This document shows, piece by piece, positions 1 to 8,006 of a DNA stretch of 64,000 nt. This DNA is from Labedella endophytica. Its GTDB lineage: Bacteria > Actinomycetota > Actinomycetes > Actinomycetales > Microbacteriaceae. The stretch covers positions 434,001-498,000 of the forward strand of contig NZ_RZGZ01000001.1 in NCBI RefSeq assembly GCF_003990045.1, written 5' to 3'. Below the pieces are notes generated by a model. It searched no databases. It worked only from the letters and a program-made list of their open reading frames with translations, and was not told the DNA's origin. Within the stretch, counting starts at the first letter, position 1; each line of letters begins with the position of its first letter. Made by a program: the position numbers and the translations under genes.

Positions 1-653
1 CGGTGCTCGGTCCGCTGTCGTTCGTCCTCGTGATCTCGGTGCTCGTGTCGGCGGTGTCGTCCACGCAGACCACGATCCTGCCGACCGCACGCGGCACGCT
101 CGCGATGGCCGCGTACAAGGCGCTGCCGAACCGCTTCGGCTCGGTGCACCCGCGATTCCTCACACCGTCGTTCTCGACGTTCGTCATGGGCGTCGTCGCG
201 ATCGTCTACTACGTGGTGATGACGCTCATCAGCGACAACATCCTGCAGGACTCGATCCTCTCGCTCGGACTCGCGATCGCGTTCTACTACGGCCTCACCG
301 GATTCGCCTGCGTCTGGTTCTTCCGCCGCGACCTCTTCAGTTCCGTGCGCGACTTCTTCTTCAAGGGACTGCTCCCGCTGCTCGGAGCGCTCATGCTCGC
401 CTACGCGTTCATCCAGTCCGCGATCGACATGCTCGATCCGGAGTATGGCTACACGGTCCTCCTCGGAGTGGGCGGCACGTTCGTCGTCGGGATCGGATCG
501 CTTCTCCTCGGCGTCGTCTTCATGGTGGTGTGGGCGCTCTTCGCCGAGTCGAAGCCCTTCTTCCGGGGCGAATCGCTCAACCGCGACACCGAGGTCCTCG
601 TGCCCGAAGAGCCGGAGTCCTACGGCCGCTCGATCGACGGCGGCCTCACGTAG
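1..653 (+). CDS. APC-family amino acid/polyamine permease, C-terminal part (5' end outside window)
   Basis: Only the last 216 codons are present; the reading frame is open through the window edge. The fragment has five to six hydrophobic segments, the conserved stretch ALPNRFGSVHPRF typical of APC permeases, and a polar C-terminal tail. It is clearly paralogous to the complete permease at 15424-16959: ALPERFAQVHPRF, the FYYG segment, the DPEYG/APEYG loop and the PFFRGE/AFFRGE tail correspond in order. The role is therefore uptake of an amino acid or polyamine across the cytoplasmic membrane by H+ or antiport coupling. The substrate cannot be read from the fragment, but the paralogue sits in a putrescine-degradation locus and the same palindromic repeat follows this gene. 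Confidence 0.85.
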   Translation, partial: VLGPLSFVLVISVLVSAVSSTQTTILPTARGTLAMAAYKALPNRFGSVHPRFLTPSFSTFVMGVVAIVYYVVMTLISDNILQDSILSLGLAIAFYYGLTGFACVWFFRRDLFSSVRDFFFKGLLPLLGALMLAYAFIQSAIDMLDPEYGYTVLLGVGGTFVVGIGSLLLGVVFMVVWALFAESKPFFRGESLNRDTEVLVPEEPESYGRSIDGGLT

Positions 654-670
654 CTCGCCCCCGCCACCTT

Positions 671-734
671 CCGTGAAGTGTCGCGAGCTGTTGCCCCACA
701 GGCACGCGAAGCAACAGATTGTGACACCTCACGG
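671..734. repeat. Palindromic repeat, family 1, copy A
   Basis: Two 24-bp arms (671-694 and 711-734) are inverted repeats with a few mismatches and a 16-bp loop. The right arm contains GCAACAGATTGTGACACC. The same element recurs at 11483-11544 and 13047-13108. It lies 18 bp after the permease stop, so it may serve as a transcript-end hairpin, but its sequence conservation implies a dispersed repeat, not an ordinary terminator. Confidence 0.8.
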
Positions 735-785
735 GAGTTGCTGCCAGTCTGCCGCTACCCCGTCGGCGGAGCATGATGGCTCGGA

Positions 786-791
786 TAGGCT
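786..791 (+). promoter_or_regulatory. -10 hexamer of leaderless promoter (polyprenyl synthase)
   Basis: TAGGCT ends six bases before GTG 798. A GTG at 792 directly abuts the hexamer, so the six-base spacing seen at other genes here selects 798 as start. Confidence 0.6.
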
Positions 792-797
792 GTGAGA

Positions 798-1862
798 GTG
801 AATCCAAGCGCCCCCACGCGAGGGTCGAGCCTGTCCAAGCAGTTGGGGCTCGCCGAACGGATGTTCGCGACCCCCGAGACGAAGCGTCTGCTTTCCGCTA
901 TCGAGGAGGGGCTCGACGCCGTCGAAGCGAGTCTCGCCGCCGAACTGAGCTTCACCGACGACCTCGCCGACGCCACCAGCCGGTACCTGCTCGACGCAGG
1001 CGGCAAGCGTGTGCGTCCCATGCTCCTGCTCCTGACCTCCCAGCTGGGCGACGGGGCCGTCGACGACGTGATCACCGCGGCGCGGGGCATCGAGATCACC
1101 CACCTCGCCTCGCTCTACCACGACGACGTCATGGACCACGCCGACCGCCGCCGCGGCGTGCCGAGCGCGCACACCGTCTGGGGCAACTCCATCGCCATCC
1201 TCACGGGCGACCTCCTCTTCGCGCGTGCATCGAACCTCATGGCGAGCCTCGGCGAGGGTGCCATCCGCTTGCAGGCCGAGACCTTCGAACGCCTGGTCCT
1301 CGGCCAGCTCCATGAGACCGTCGGCCCGAAGGACGGCGAGGACGCGCGAGCGCACTACCTTCAGGTCCTCGCCGACAAGACGGGATCGCTCATCGCCGCC
1401 GCCGCCCGCGCGGGCGTCATCTTCTCCCACGCGCCCACCGAGTTCGAGCAGCCCGTGGTGGACTACGGCGAGAAGATCGGCGTGGCGTTCCAGCTCGTGG
1501 ACGACGTCCTCGACCTGTCGACCCAGCCGGAGAAGACCGGGAAGGTCCCCGGCACCGACATCAAGGCGGGTGTCGTGACGCTCCCGCTCATCTCCCTGCG
1601 CGAGCGAGCGGCGACCGACCCGACCTCGGCCGCGCTCCTCGAGCGCATCGACCGCGGTGCGAACGCGTCGGAGGACGCCGACTCGGCCGACTTCGACGCG
1701 GCCATCGCCGAGCTGCGCGCCCACCCCGCCACCGCCGACACCCTCGCGGAAGCCCACCGCTGGGCGCGCGAGGCCGTCGAGGCCCTCGCCCCGCTGCCCA
1801 AGGGGCCCATCAAGACCGCGCTCACGCGTTTCGCCGACTCGATCGTCGAACGCAGCAGCTGA
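798..1862 (+). CDS. Long-chain polyprenyl diphosphate synthase (trans-isoprenyl diphosphate synthase)
   Basis: A 354-residue all-helical prenyl transferase that chain-elongates allylic diphosphates with isopentenyl diphosphate, probably for the menaquinone side chain. Both Mg2+-diphosphate Asp-rich motifs are visible: DDVMD near residue 109 followed by an RRG stretch, and DDVLD near residue 235. The conserved GGKRVRP sits near residue 72, and a lysine follows the second motif in the K-V-PGTDIK segment. Length matches the GrcC/IspB/HepT type. Start 798 is chosen from leaderless promoter spacing; 792 GTG is the alternative. The ferredoxin reductase follows after 70 bp in the same direction. Product chain length cannot be predicted reliably; octaprenyl to decaprenyl is usual in actinobacteria. 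Confidence 0.9.
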   Translation: MNPSAPTRGSSLSKQLGLAERMFATPETKRLLSAIEEGLDAVEASLAAELSFTDDLADATSRYLLDAGGKRVRPMLLLLTSQLGDGAVDDVITAARGIEITHLASLYHDDVMDHADRRRGVPSAHTVWGNSIAILTGDLLFARASNLMASLGEGAIRLQAETFERLVLGQLHETVGPKDGEDARAHYLQVLADKTGSLIAAAARAGVIFSHAPTEFEQPVVDYGEKIGVAFQLVDDVLDLSTQPEKTGKVPGTDIKAGVVTLPLISLRERAATDPTSAALLERIDRGANASEDADSADFDAAIAELRAHPATADTLAEAHRWAREAVEALAPLPKGPIKTALTRFADSIVERSS

Positions 1863-1932
1863 CAGGCGCCCACTCGGCGCATCACATCGAGCGGAGGCCG
1901 CCGGCCTTGCCCGACAGAAGGAGAACGCACAC

Positions 1933-3324
1933 GTGAAGTTGAGACTCGCCATCGTCGGTGCCGGCCCGGCAGGGATCTACGCCGCGGACATCCTGCTCAA
2001 ACAGGAGCGCGCATTCGACGTGTCGATCGACCTCTTCGAGCGGCTCCCCGCTCCCTACGGGCTCGTCCGCTACGGCGTCGCCCCCGACCACCCGCGCATC
2101 AAGGGCATCATCAACGCCCTGCGCGACGTGCTCGACCGCGGCGACATCCGCATCTTCGGCAACGTGAACTTCGGCACCGACGTGACGCTCGACGACCTCA
2201 AGCAGCACTACCACGCCGTCATCTTCTCGACCGGAGCCGTGCGCGACGCCCCCCTCGGCATCGAGGGGGTCGACCTCGACGGCTCGTACGGAGCGGCCGA
2301 CTTCGTCAACTGGTTCGACGGGCACCCGGACGTGCCGCGCACGTGGCCGCTCGAGGCGCGCGAGATCGCCGTTCTCGGCAACGGCAACGTCGCGCTCGAC
2401 GTGGCCCGCATGCTCGTGAAGCACCCCGAGGACCTGCTTCCCACCGAGATCCCCGACAACGTCTACGACGGTCTCGCCGCGTCCCCGGTGACCGACGTCC
2501 ACGTCTTCGGTCGTCGCGGACCGGCGCAGGTGAAGTTCACCCCCCTCGAGCTGCGCGAACTCGGCGAGCTGCGCGACGTCGACATGATCCTCCACGACGA
2601 GGACTTCGACTACGACGACGCCTCGAAGGCCGCCGTCGCCTCGAACAAGCAGGTCATGGTGATCGACCGCGTGCTGCAGGCCTGGAGGAAGCGGGAGACA
2701 GGGTCGGCGAGCCGCCGACTGCACCTCCACTTCTACGCGAAGCCCCTCGGACTCGTCGACGACGGCACGGGGAAGGTCTCGGCCTTCCGGTACGAGCGCA
2801 CCCGACCGGACGGCGAAGGCGGTGTCGAGGGGACCGGTGAGATCCGCGAGATCCCGATCCAGGCCTTCTACCGCGCCGTCGGCTACTTCGGCTCGCCGCT
2901 CGACGGCGTCCCGTTCGACGAGGAGCACGGCGTGATCCCGAACCACGAGGGTCAGGTTCTGCATTCAGAGAGCAACGAGATCGTGCCCGGCGTCTACGCC
3001 ACGGGGTGGATCAAGCGTGGGCCGGTCGGCCTCATCGGCCACACGAAGTCCGACGCGATGGAGACGATCTCCCACCTCGTCTCGGACCAGAGCAACTGGT
3101 GGAGCCCCTCCCACCCGGACGAGGAGAGCGTCGAGGCGCTCCTGACCGAACGCGGTGTGCGGTTCACGACGCTCGACGGCTGGCACCGGCTCGACGAACA
3201 CGAGCTGTCCCTCGGGACGGAGCGCGGCCGCGAGCGCGTGAAGGTCGTCCCCCGCGAGGAGATGGTCGAGGTCTCGCTCGGCGGCGCCGACCCCGTGGTC
3301 GACGCCCCGACGGTCGACGCCTAG
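1933..3324 (+). CDS. fprA: FAD-dependent ferredoxin-NADP+ reductase, adrenodoxin-reductase type
   Basis: A 463-residue two-dinucleotide-domain flavoenzyme passing electrons between NADPH and ferredoxin in the cytoplasm. The FAD-binding GAGPAG is at residues 9-14, followed by APYGLVRYGVAPDH, a hallmark of the FprA/adrenodoxin-reductase family. The NADP-binding GNGNVA is at residues 149-154, and the family C-terminal segment GWIKRGPVGLIG is present. The start is GTG 1933, preceded by the Shine-Dalgarno AGAAGGAG; the open frame extends upstream into the prenyl synthase gene but without homology. Mycobacterial FprA is the best-known relative. The partner ferredoxin is not in this window. Confidence 0.9.
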   Translation: MKLRLAIVGAGPAGIYAADILLKQERAFDVSIDLFERLPAPYGLVRYGVAPDHPRIKGIINALRDVLDRGDIRIFGNVNFGTDVTLDDLKQHYHAVIFSTGAVRDAPLGIEGVDLDGSYGAADFVNWFDGHPDVPRTWPLEAREIAVLGNGNVALDVARMLVKHPEDLLPTEIPDNVYDGLAASPVTDVHVFGRRGPAQVKFTPLELRELGELRDVDMILHDEDFDYDDASKAAVASNKQVMVIDRVLQAWRKRETGSASRRLHLHFYAKPLGLVDDGTGKVSAFRYERTRPDGEGGVEGTGEIREIPIQAFYRAVGYFGSPLDGVPFDEEHGVIPNHEGQVLHSESNEIVPGVYATGWIKRGPVGLIGHTKSDAMETISHLVSDQSNWWSPSHPDEESVEALLTERGVRFTTLDGWHRLDEHELSLGTERGRERVKVVPREEMVEVSLGGADPVVDAPTVDA

Positions 3325-3371
3325 GGGACTTCTCCACCCCGGTATAGCCGCGATTCGGGCCGTCGCGTCGA

Positions 3372-3377
3372 TAGGCT
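3372..3377 (+). promoter_or_regulatory. -10 hexamer of leaderless promoter (Pro/Gln-rich membrane protein)
   Basis: TAGGCT ends six bases before ATG 3384. No Shine-Dalgarno sequence lies between the hexamer and the ATG. Confidence 0.65.
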
Positions 3378-3383
3378 GACCGC

Positions 3384-4115
3384 ATGACGAACGAGGGAAA
3401 CGCCAACCAGAACCCGTGGCCGGGTCAGCCGCAGCAGCCGTACGGCCAGCCCCAGAACCCGCCGGCGCCACAGCAGCAGCCGTACGGCCAGCCGCACCCC
3501 GGGCAGGGCGGGCCCTCCGGTCAGCCGGGACAGGTGCCGAACGGGCAGCAGCCGACCGGCGGGTCCCCGTATCCGTCGCAGCCGCCGGCTCCGCAGCAGC
3601 CGTACGGTCAGCAGCCGAATCAGCAGCCGCCGTACGGTCAGAACCCCAACGCTCCGCAGTACGGAGCCGCCGGACAGTACGGGGCCCCGAAGCCGAAGCG
3701 GTCCCTGCGCGAGCCTCTCGTCGGTGCGATCGCCGTGGCCGCCGTGGCGATCTTGTTCGCGATCCTCAATCTGCTCGGCAACCTCACCTACGGCCTCGGG
3801 ATCATCGGTTCCTCGTTCGGGTACGCCCTCGTACCGATCGTCTTCGCGGGGCTGGCCTTCGTGGCGTCCGCCTTCATCGTCCCCATCGAACCCGCGACGA
3901 CGCGGCCGGCGTTCCTGCGTGCAGCCCTCGTCGCCATCGGCGCGGGAGCGGTCGGCCTGTTCCTCATCTCGCTCGTCTTCTCCGCCTTCAGCATGAACTT
4001 CCTCGGTAGCTTCATCAACTCGGCGCTCCTCGGCACGGTCACCAGCTCCATCCAGTACGGGGCGATCTTCATCGCCGCGATCCTGCTCGACCGCATGGGG
4101 CGGAAGACCTCTTAG
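3384..4115 (+). CDS. Pro/Gln-rich, four-TM membrane protein of unknown function
   Basis: A 243-residue protein in two parts. Residues 1 to about 105 are disordered and built from repeated PYGQP/PYGQQ units, rich in Pro, Gln, Gly and Tyr. From about residue 110 there are four hydrophobic segments ending in a short basic tail. Such N-terminal PYGQ-rich tails on small membrane proteins are common in actinobacteria (DUF4190-like architectures) and are often thought to sit in the cytoplasm as low-complexity scaffolds. I do not recognise a specific family. It is transcribed alone from a leaderless promoter and ends at a strong convergent terminator at 4134-4175. Confidence 0.75.
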   Translation: MTNEGNANQNPWPGQPQQPYGQPQNPPAPQQQPYGQPHPGQGGPSGQPGQVPNGQQPTGGSPYPSQPPAPQQPYGQQPNQQPPYGQNPNAPQYGAAGQYGAPKPKRSLREPLVGAIAVAAVAILFAILNLLGNLTYGLGIIGSSFGYALVPIVFAGLAFVASAFIVPIEPATTRPAFLRAALVAIGAGAVGLFLISLVFSAFSMNFLGSFINSALLGTVTSSIQYGAIFIAAILLDRMGRKTS

Positions 4116-4133
4116 CACCGTCGCGTTGCGACG

Positions 4134-4175
4134 CACGAAACGACCGCGGGGAATACCCGTCGCGGTCGTTTCGTG
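4134..4175. terminator. Bidirectional hairpin terminator
   Basis: A perfect 15-bp stem (CACGAAACGACCGCG, 4134-4148, with its complement at 4161-4175) separates two convergent genes. There is a short T-rich stretch on the plus-strand side. It can serve both the 3384 gene and the CPBP gene ending at 4210. Confidence 0.85.
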
Positions 4176-4209
4176 GTTTCAGGAGGCGTCGCGTCCCGAG
4201 GGTCCGTCG

Positions 4210-5235
4210 TCAGGCCGCAGGGGGAGCGACCGTCGCGGGCGTCGGCTGGCGGGCCCCGCGGGCGGGGGGCAGCGGTGCCGTCGTCGTGACGCCGTTCCGC
4301 TTCGCCCACCACGTGCTGAAGAGAGCGGCGGCCACGCACAGCGTCATCGGGATGAGCATGAACGGTCCGGCCGTGCCCGCCTCGCGCTGGAAGACCATGT
4401 CGGTCTGCGACATGAGCGCCGTGGGAACGAGGAGGAGGACGTTGTTCGTCACGTGGATCAGCACGGGGGCCTCGAGGCCGCCCGTGCCGCGAGCCGCGAC
4501 GGACAGCGACGCGCCGAAGACGAAGTAGTACGCGATGAGCCACGGGTCGCCCGCGAGGTGGGCGGAGGCGAAGATCGCTCCCGAGATGATCACACCGGCG
4601 ACGAAGGCGACCATGGGGCGGGCGAACCACGAACCCACCGAGCGCTGGATGAGGCCACGCGCACCGTACTCCTCTCCCGCGGACTGGAGCGGTGTCGTGA
4701 GGATGACGACGAGGACCATGGCGATCACGGTTCCGTCGATGACGATCGCATCGGTGGGGGAGAACAGGTACGAGACGCCGACGTAGACCGCCCATACCGG
4801 CACGATCACGAGAGCGAGTCGCCCCACCCAGCGCCAGCGGAAGCGGCCCTCGACGGATGACATCCACCCGGGGCGCACGCCGAAGAGCCACCACTGCAGG
4901 AGCATCGCGAGCGGCCAGAGCGCGGCGAGCGAGAGGTTGTTGGCGAGCATCGTCCAGGGAGTGAGGACGATCGAACCCGCCGCGAGATCCTCCAGCGTGT
5001 ACGTGCCGGTCGCGAGGTCGACGACGACGCCGAGACCGCCGAGCACGACCGAGAGGATGAGGAATCCGACGACGAGCAGCACGATCGCGACGACACCACG
5101 CCACCAGGCGGGCGCCACGCGGAGGGCGTGGTCGTAGGTGAACGCGGTGCGGCCTGAGGGCTCCGGCGTCGATGCCGGAGCCGAGGGAGCGGGTGCGGGA
5201 TAACCGGGAGCGGGGGTGCCTTCGAATGCGGTCAT
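4210..5235 (-). CDS. CPBP-family intramembrane glutamic protease (CAAX protease/bacteriocin-processing type)
   Basis: A 341-residue polytopic membrane protein with a Pro/Ala-rich cytoplasmic N-terminus of about 50 residues followed by roughly eight hydrophobic segments. The family motifs appear in order: EEYGARG (motif 1, EExxxR), ASAHLAG (motif 2 His) and HVTNN (motif 3 His), which together form the Abi/Rce1-type active site. In other bacteria such proteins cleave near membrane surfaces, but the substrate here is unknown. A second family member lies at 6903-7889 on the far side of pucR, on the same strand. The leaderless -10 at 5242-5247 fixes the start. Confidence 0.85.
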   Translation of the reverse strand: MTAFEGTPAPGYPAPAPSAPASTPEPSGRTAFTYDHALRVAPAWWRGVVAIVLLVVGFLILSVVLGGLGVVVDLATGTYTLEDLAAGSIVLTPWTMLANNLSLAALWPLAMLLQWWLFGVRPGWMSSVEGRFRWRWVGRLALVIVPVWAVYVGVSYLFSPTDAIVIDGTVIAMVLVVILTTPLQSAGEEYGARGLIQRSVGSWFARPMVAFVAGVIISGAIFASAHLAGDPWLIAYYFVFGASLSVAARGTGGLEAPVLIHVTNNVLLLVPTALMSQTDMVFQREAGTAGPFMLIPMTLCVAAALFSTWWAKRNGVTTTAPLPPARGARQPTPATVAPPAA

Positions 5236-5241
5236 GGCTCC

Positions 5242-5247
5242 ACGTTA
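5242..5247 (-). promoter_or_regulatory. -10 hexamer of leaderless promoter (CPBP protease 1)
   Basis: TAACGT on the minus strand ends six bases before the ATG at 5235. Confidence 0.6.
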
Positions 5248-5286
5248 GGCAGATCGGACAGCCTCCGCCTCCCCCCTGAGACGGGC

Positions 5287-5321
5287 GACGTGAGGCGGAG
5301 TCGCGCAGCCCGCCTCACGTC
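5287..5321 (-). terminator. Hairpin downstream of the PucR gene
   Basis: A perfect 12-bp stem (GACGTGAGGCGG at 5287-5298, complement at 5310-5321) with an 11-base loop lies about 50 bp beyond the PucR stop. There is no clear T-run. Confidence 0.6.
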
Positions 5322-5324
5322 CTC

Positions 5325-5378
5325 GGTGGGGATCACTTCGCCGGTGGGGATCACTTCGCCGGTGGGGATCACTCCCTC
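5325..5378. repeat. 18-bp tandem repeat, about 2.7 copies
   Basis: The unit GGTGGGGATCACTTCGCC occurs at 5325-5342 and 5343-5360; a third partial copy spans 5361-5373. The minus-strand TGA in the third copy is the PucR stop codon, and the other two copies repeat that TGA in the same frame. Confidence 0.9.
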
Positions 5379-6892
5379 GGCAGCGACCGGAGCGCGCGCA
5401 GCGCGATCCACGCCTCGGTGCGAGCGGTGACGGTCGAGAGGTCGCGCTCGATGAGCCGCTCGATCGTCGTGACGCGCGATCGGAGGGTGTGGCGGTGCAC
5501 GCGGAGTCGCCGGGCGGCCGGATCGGTCTGCCCGTTGGCCGCGAGCCACGCCTCGAGGCTCTCGAGCAGGGCCGGGTCGTGGGCGATAGGCCGCAACACG
5601 GCCGAGGCGATCGTGCGGGACTCCGGTCGATCGAGGAGCCAGTCGACACCCCGCGTTGCGAGGTCCGCGGCGCGCACGACCGGTGTCTCCGTGGAGCTCA
5701 CGGCGAGGGCCGCTCGCGCCTCGTCGTCCGCTCGGGCGAGATCCGTCCGCGCAGACGGAGCGGAGACACCGGCCCGAACGGTGCCACGGTCGGCGACCCG
5801 CGATCGGATGGATTCGACGGCGTCGTCGAGGAGGGGAGGGGCGGCGATCACGACGACGGTGCCGTCGAGCCCGGCCGCGAGGACTCCACGTGGGAGATCG
5901 TCGTGGGTGGGGAACCCCTCGTCAGGGGACAGGGCGCCGTTCCCGGTGGCCGGGGCGACCGACAAGCGGGCGATGGCCAGGTCGCCAGCCGGGAGGTCCT
6001 CCGCGAGCCCGCCGAGCACGGACCCCGCGAGATCGGCCCGTCCCTCGAGGAGGAGTCGGACCGCCGCCGTGCGGACCCCCTCCTGTGCGCGGGAGACCCC
6101 GCGACCCTGTTCGAGCGCGAGTCCGACGAGGGCGACGACGCTCGTGACGACGGTCTGGTCCGAGGCGTCGAGCTCACGGCCGCCGATGACGGCCAGGACG
6201 CCGCGGAGTTCGGATCGGCGTCCGATCGTCTGGAGCACGGCGCTCTCGCCTCGATCGTGCAAGGAGGAACTCGACCGCTGCCCGCGCGCGAGGAGGCGCT
6301 GCGCCTCGTCGAGGACGGCGGTACCGAGAGGACCATCGCCGAGCGCGCCGTGCGCCACCGTCGCGCTCGCATCGACGAGGACGACGGCCCGGTCGAGCTG
6401 TCGCGCGAGTTCGTCGAGCGTCGCGGCGACGCCGTCCGCTCGGAGCGCGGAGAACGCGATCGCGCGCATCGCGCCGAGGGCCCAGGTGTCGCGTGCGTGC
6501 TCGGCGGCGGCGACCCGATCGGCGATCGCTCGCGCGACGGCGATGAAGGGCACCTCGTACGGCACCTCGAAGAGGGGGAGGCCGGTGGCTGCACACGCGG
6601 CGACGAGCGGGGCCGGCGTCCCGGTGGTCGCCACCTCCGTGCCGAACCCGAGGGCGGCGATCCCCGCCTCCGTGAGCCGGTTCACGTACACGGCGGCGTC
6701 GATCTCGCCCGTGAGGAACTGCGTGCCCGTGGTGAGGAGGATCTGTCCCGGGTCGAGGAACGGCGTGGGGTCGGGGAGATCGGAGCCGTGCGCCCACGAC
6801 ACGGCTTCCTCGAGCGCACCGTCCGCCCCCGGCTCGAGGAGCGTGAGTCGCAGCGACGGCTCCGCGATGAGGGCGCGGACCGTGGGGTGCAT
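5369..6892 (-). CDS. PucR-family transcriptional regulator
   Basis: A 507-residue cytoplasmic regulator with the classic layout: an N-terminal PucR domain (about residues 1-120, including LLTTGTQF), a middle ligand/GGDEF-like region, and a C-terminal helix-turn-helix near residues 455-500 (NGQTDPAARRLRVHRHTLRSR, PucR C-terminal HTH type). Family members sense purines, amino acids or related nitrogen sources and usually regulate adjacent catabolic genes. Here the flanking genes on both sides are CPBP proteases, while a GABA/putrescine locus starts 3.2 kb away; neither target is proven. ATG 6892 is preceded by TAGACT seven bases upstream. Confidence 0.87.
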   Translation of the reverse strand: MHPTVRALIAEPSLRLTLLEPGADGALEEAVSWAHGSDLPDPTPFLDPGQILLTTGTQFLTGEIDAAVYVNRLTEAGIAALGFGTEVATTGTPAPLVAACAATGLPLFEVPYEVPFIAVARAIADRVAAAEHARDTWALGAMRAIAFSALRADGVAATLDELARQLDRAVVLVDASATVAHGALGDGPLGTAVLDEAQRLLARGQRSSSSLHDRGESAVLQTIGRRSELRGVLAVIGGRELDASDQTVVTSVVALVGLALEQGRGVSRAQEGVRTAAVRLLLEGRADLAGSVLGGLAEDLPAGDLAIARLSVAPATGNGALSPDEGFPTHDDLPRGVLAAGLDGTVVVIAAPPLLDDAVESIRSRVADRGTVRAGVSAPSARTDLARADDEARAALAVSSTETPVVRAADLATRGVDWLLDRPESRTIASAVLRPIAHDPALLESLEAWLAANGQTDPAARRLRVHRHTLRSRVTTIERLIERDLSTVTARTEAWIALRALRSLPRE

Positions 6893-6899
6893 GCTCGGA

Positions 6900-6905
6900 A
6901 GTCTA
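6900..6905 (-). promoter_or_regulatory. -10 hexamer of leaderless promoter (PucR regulator)
   Basis: TAGACT on the minus strand ends seven bases before the ATG at 6892. It lies two to three bases into the intergenic gap just after the CPBP 2 stop at 6903, so the hexamer overlaps that stop codon. Confidence 0.6.
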
Positions 6906-7889
6906 GACGCGGGCCTCGGCGACCGCGGTCGGCCCCGTGAGGTCTGCGGTGGGCCGTGGCCCCGCGGACGTCACGGGTTCGAAGAAGCGCAGGCCGTGCC
7001 TCCGCGACACCCAGAGCGCCAGTCCGGCCGTGACGCCCAGGGTCAGCGGCAGGCTCAGCAGGAGTGCCTCCGGGGGGACCGCGCCCTGCTCGAGGGACGA
7101 CGGGCTGAAGGGCGCGAGGAGGAACAGCACCAGGTTGTTGGCCGTATGGACGACGATCGCGAGCTCCACACCGCCGCTCTTCCAGACGAGGAACCCCATG
7201 CAGACGGCGAAGACCGCGAGATCGATCTGGCCCACCCAGTCGTAGCCGTGTCCGATCATGAAGAGCGGCACGGGCAGGAGGATGCCCCAGAGCGGCGAGC
7301 GGAGCCAGATCCCGAGCACCTGCTGAGGGAGGGCGCGGAAGGCGTACTCCTCGGCGGCGCACTGCAGCGGGGTGAGCAGGAGCACGACGGCGAGCACGGC
7401 GAGGAGACGGCCGTCAGCAGGGGGCCACGAGAGGTCCGTGGGCGGAGCGAGCACGAAGGAGCCCACGAGGACGACCGCGTAGAGGGGGAGGACCACGCTC
7501 GCGGCGCGGAGGAGGAGTCCCCAGCGGACGCGGCGCGCGACGGAGTGGATCGCTCCGCGCATGCCTCCTCCCCAGCGGGAGCCGAGCACGACGGCCGGCA
7601 CACCGATCGCGATGAAGCCGAGCAGCAGGAGGACGTCCCCGGGGTTCCGCGGGTCGGCGAGTCCCTCCGTGGGCTCCCACGACAGGATGATCGTCGCGAC
7701 GGCGAAGACGACGATCGCGATCCCGAAGCCCCCGAGGGCGAGGCCGGTGGTCACTCCGAGGGTGGCGAGGGGGCGCCACCATCTCGCGGTGCCCGGCCGT
7801 TCGAGGGCGAGCCGGTGATATGGCGTGTTCCCCGGGGTCGGGCTCGGGCTCGGGATCGGTGCCGCGAGAGCGGGTGCGTCGGTGTTCAT
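6903..7889 (-). CDS. CPBP-family intramembrane glutamic protease, second paralogue
   Basis: A 328-residue polytopic membrane protein with a Pro-rich N-terminus and about eight hydrophobic segments. Motif 1 reads EEYAFR, motif 2 is MIGHG and motif 3 is VHTANN, as in the Abi/Rce1 protease clan. It resembles the 4210-5235 gene in layout (soluble Pro-rich head, motif spacing, HTANN versus HVTNN), so the pair is probably an old duplication. ATG 7889 follows a GGGGAC stretch; an in-frame GTG/ATG region up to 7946 has no obvious ribosome site. It diverges from the histidine kinase at 8007 across a 117-bp gap. Confidence 0.83.
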   Translation of the reverse strand: MNTDAPALAAPIPSPSPTPGNTPYHRLALERPGTARWWRPLATLGVTTGLALGGFGIAIVVFAVATIILSWEPTEGLADPRNPGDVLLLLGFIAIGVPAVVLGSRWGGGMRGAIHSVARRVRWGLLLRAASVVLPLYAVVLVGSFVLAPPTDLSWPPADGRLLAVLAVVLLLTPLQCAAEEYAFRALPQQVLGIWLRSPLWGILLPVPLFMIGHGYDWVGQIDLAVFAVCMGFLVWKSGGVELAIVVHTANNLVLFLLAPFSPSSLEQGAVPPEALLLSLPLTLGVTAGLALWVSRRHGLRFFEPVTSAGPRPTADLTGPTAVAEARV

Positions 7890-7994
7890 GTCCCCAGCCT
7901 CCCGATCGGCGGCGGCCGGCGGATCGTCCGTTCGGCCGTGATGCACGGGACCGCCCTCCTCCCTTCGGACGATCCCGGGCAGCGGTCGCGTTCA

Positions 7995-8000
7995 TAGGAT
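7995..8000 (+). promoter_or_regulatory. -10 hexamer of leaderless promoter (histidine kinase operon)
   Basis: TAGGAT ends six bases before ATG 8007. This promoter would drive both two-component genes. Confidence 0.65.
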
Positions 8001-8006
8001 GGCCAC

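Noticed and set aside
5418-7997. An 859-codon plus-strand frame opposite pucR and the second CPBP gene
   Set aside because: Antisense shadow of two genes with complete motifs; Arg/Ser-rich translation without domains.
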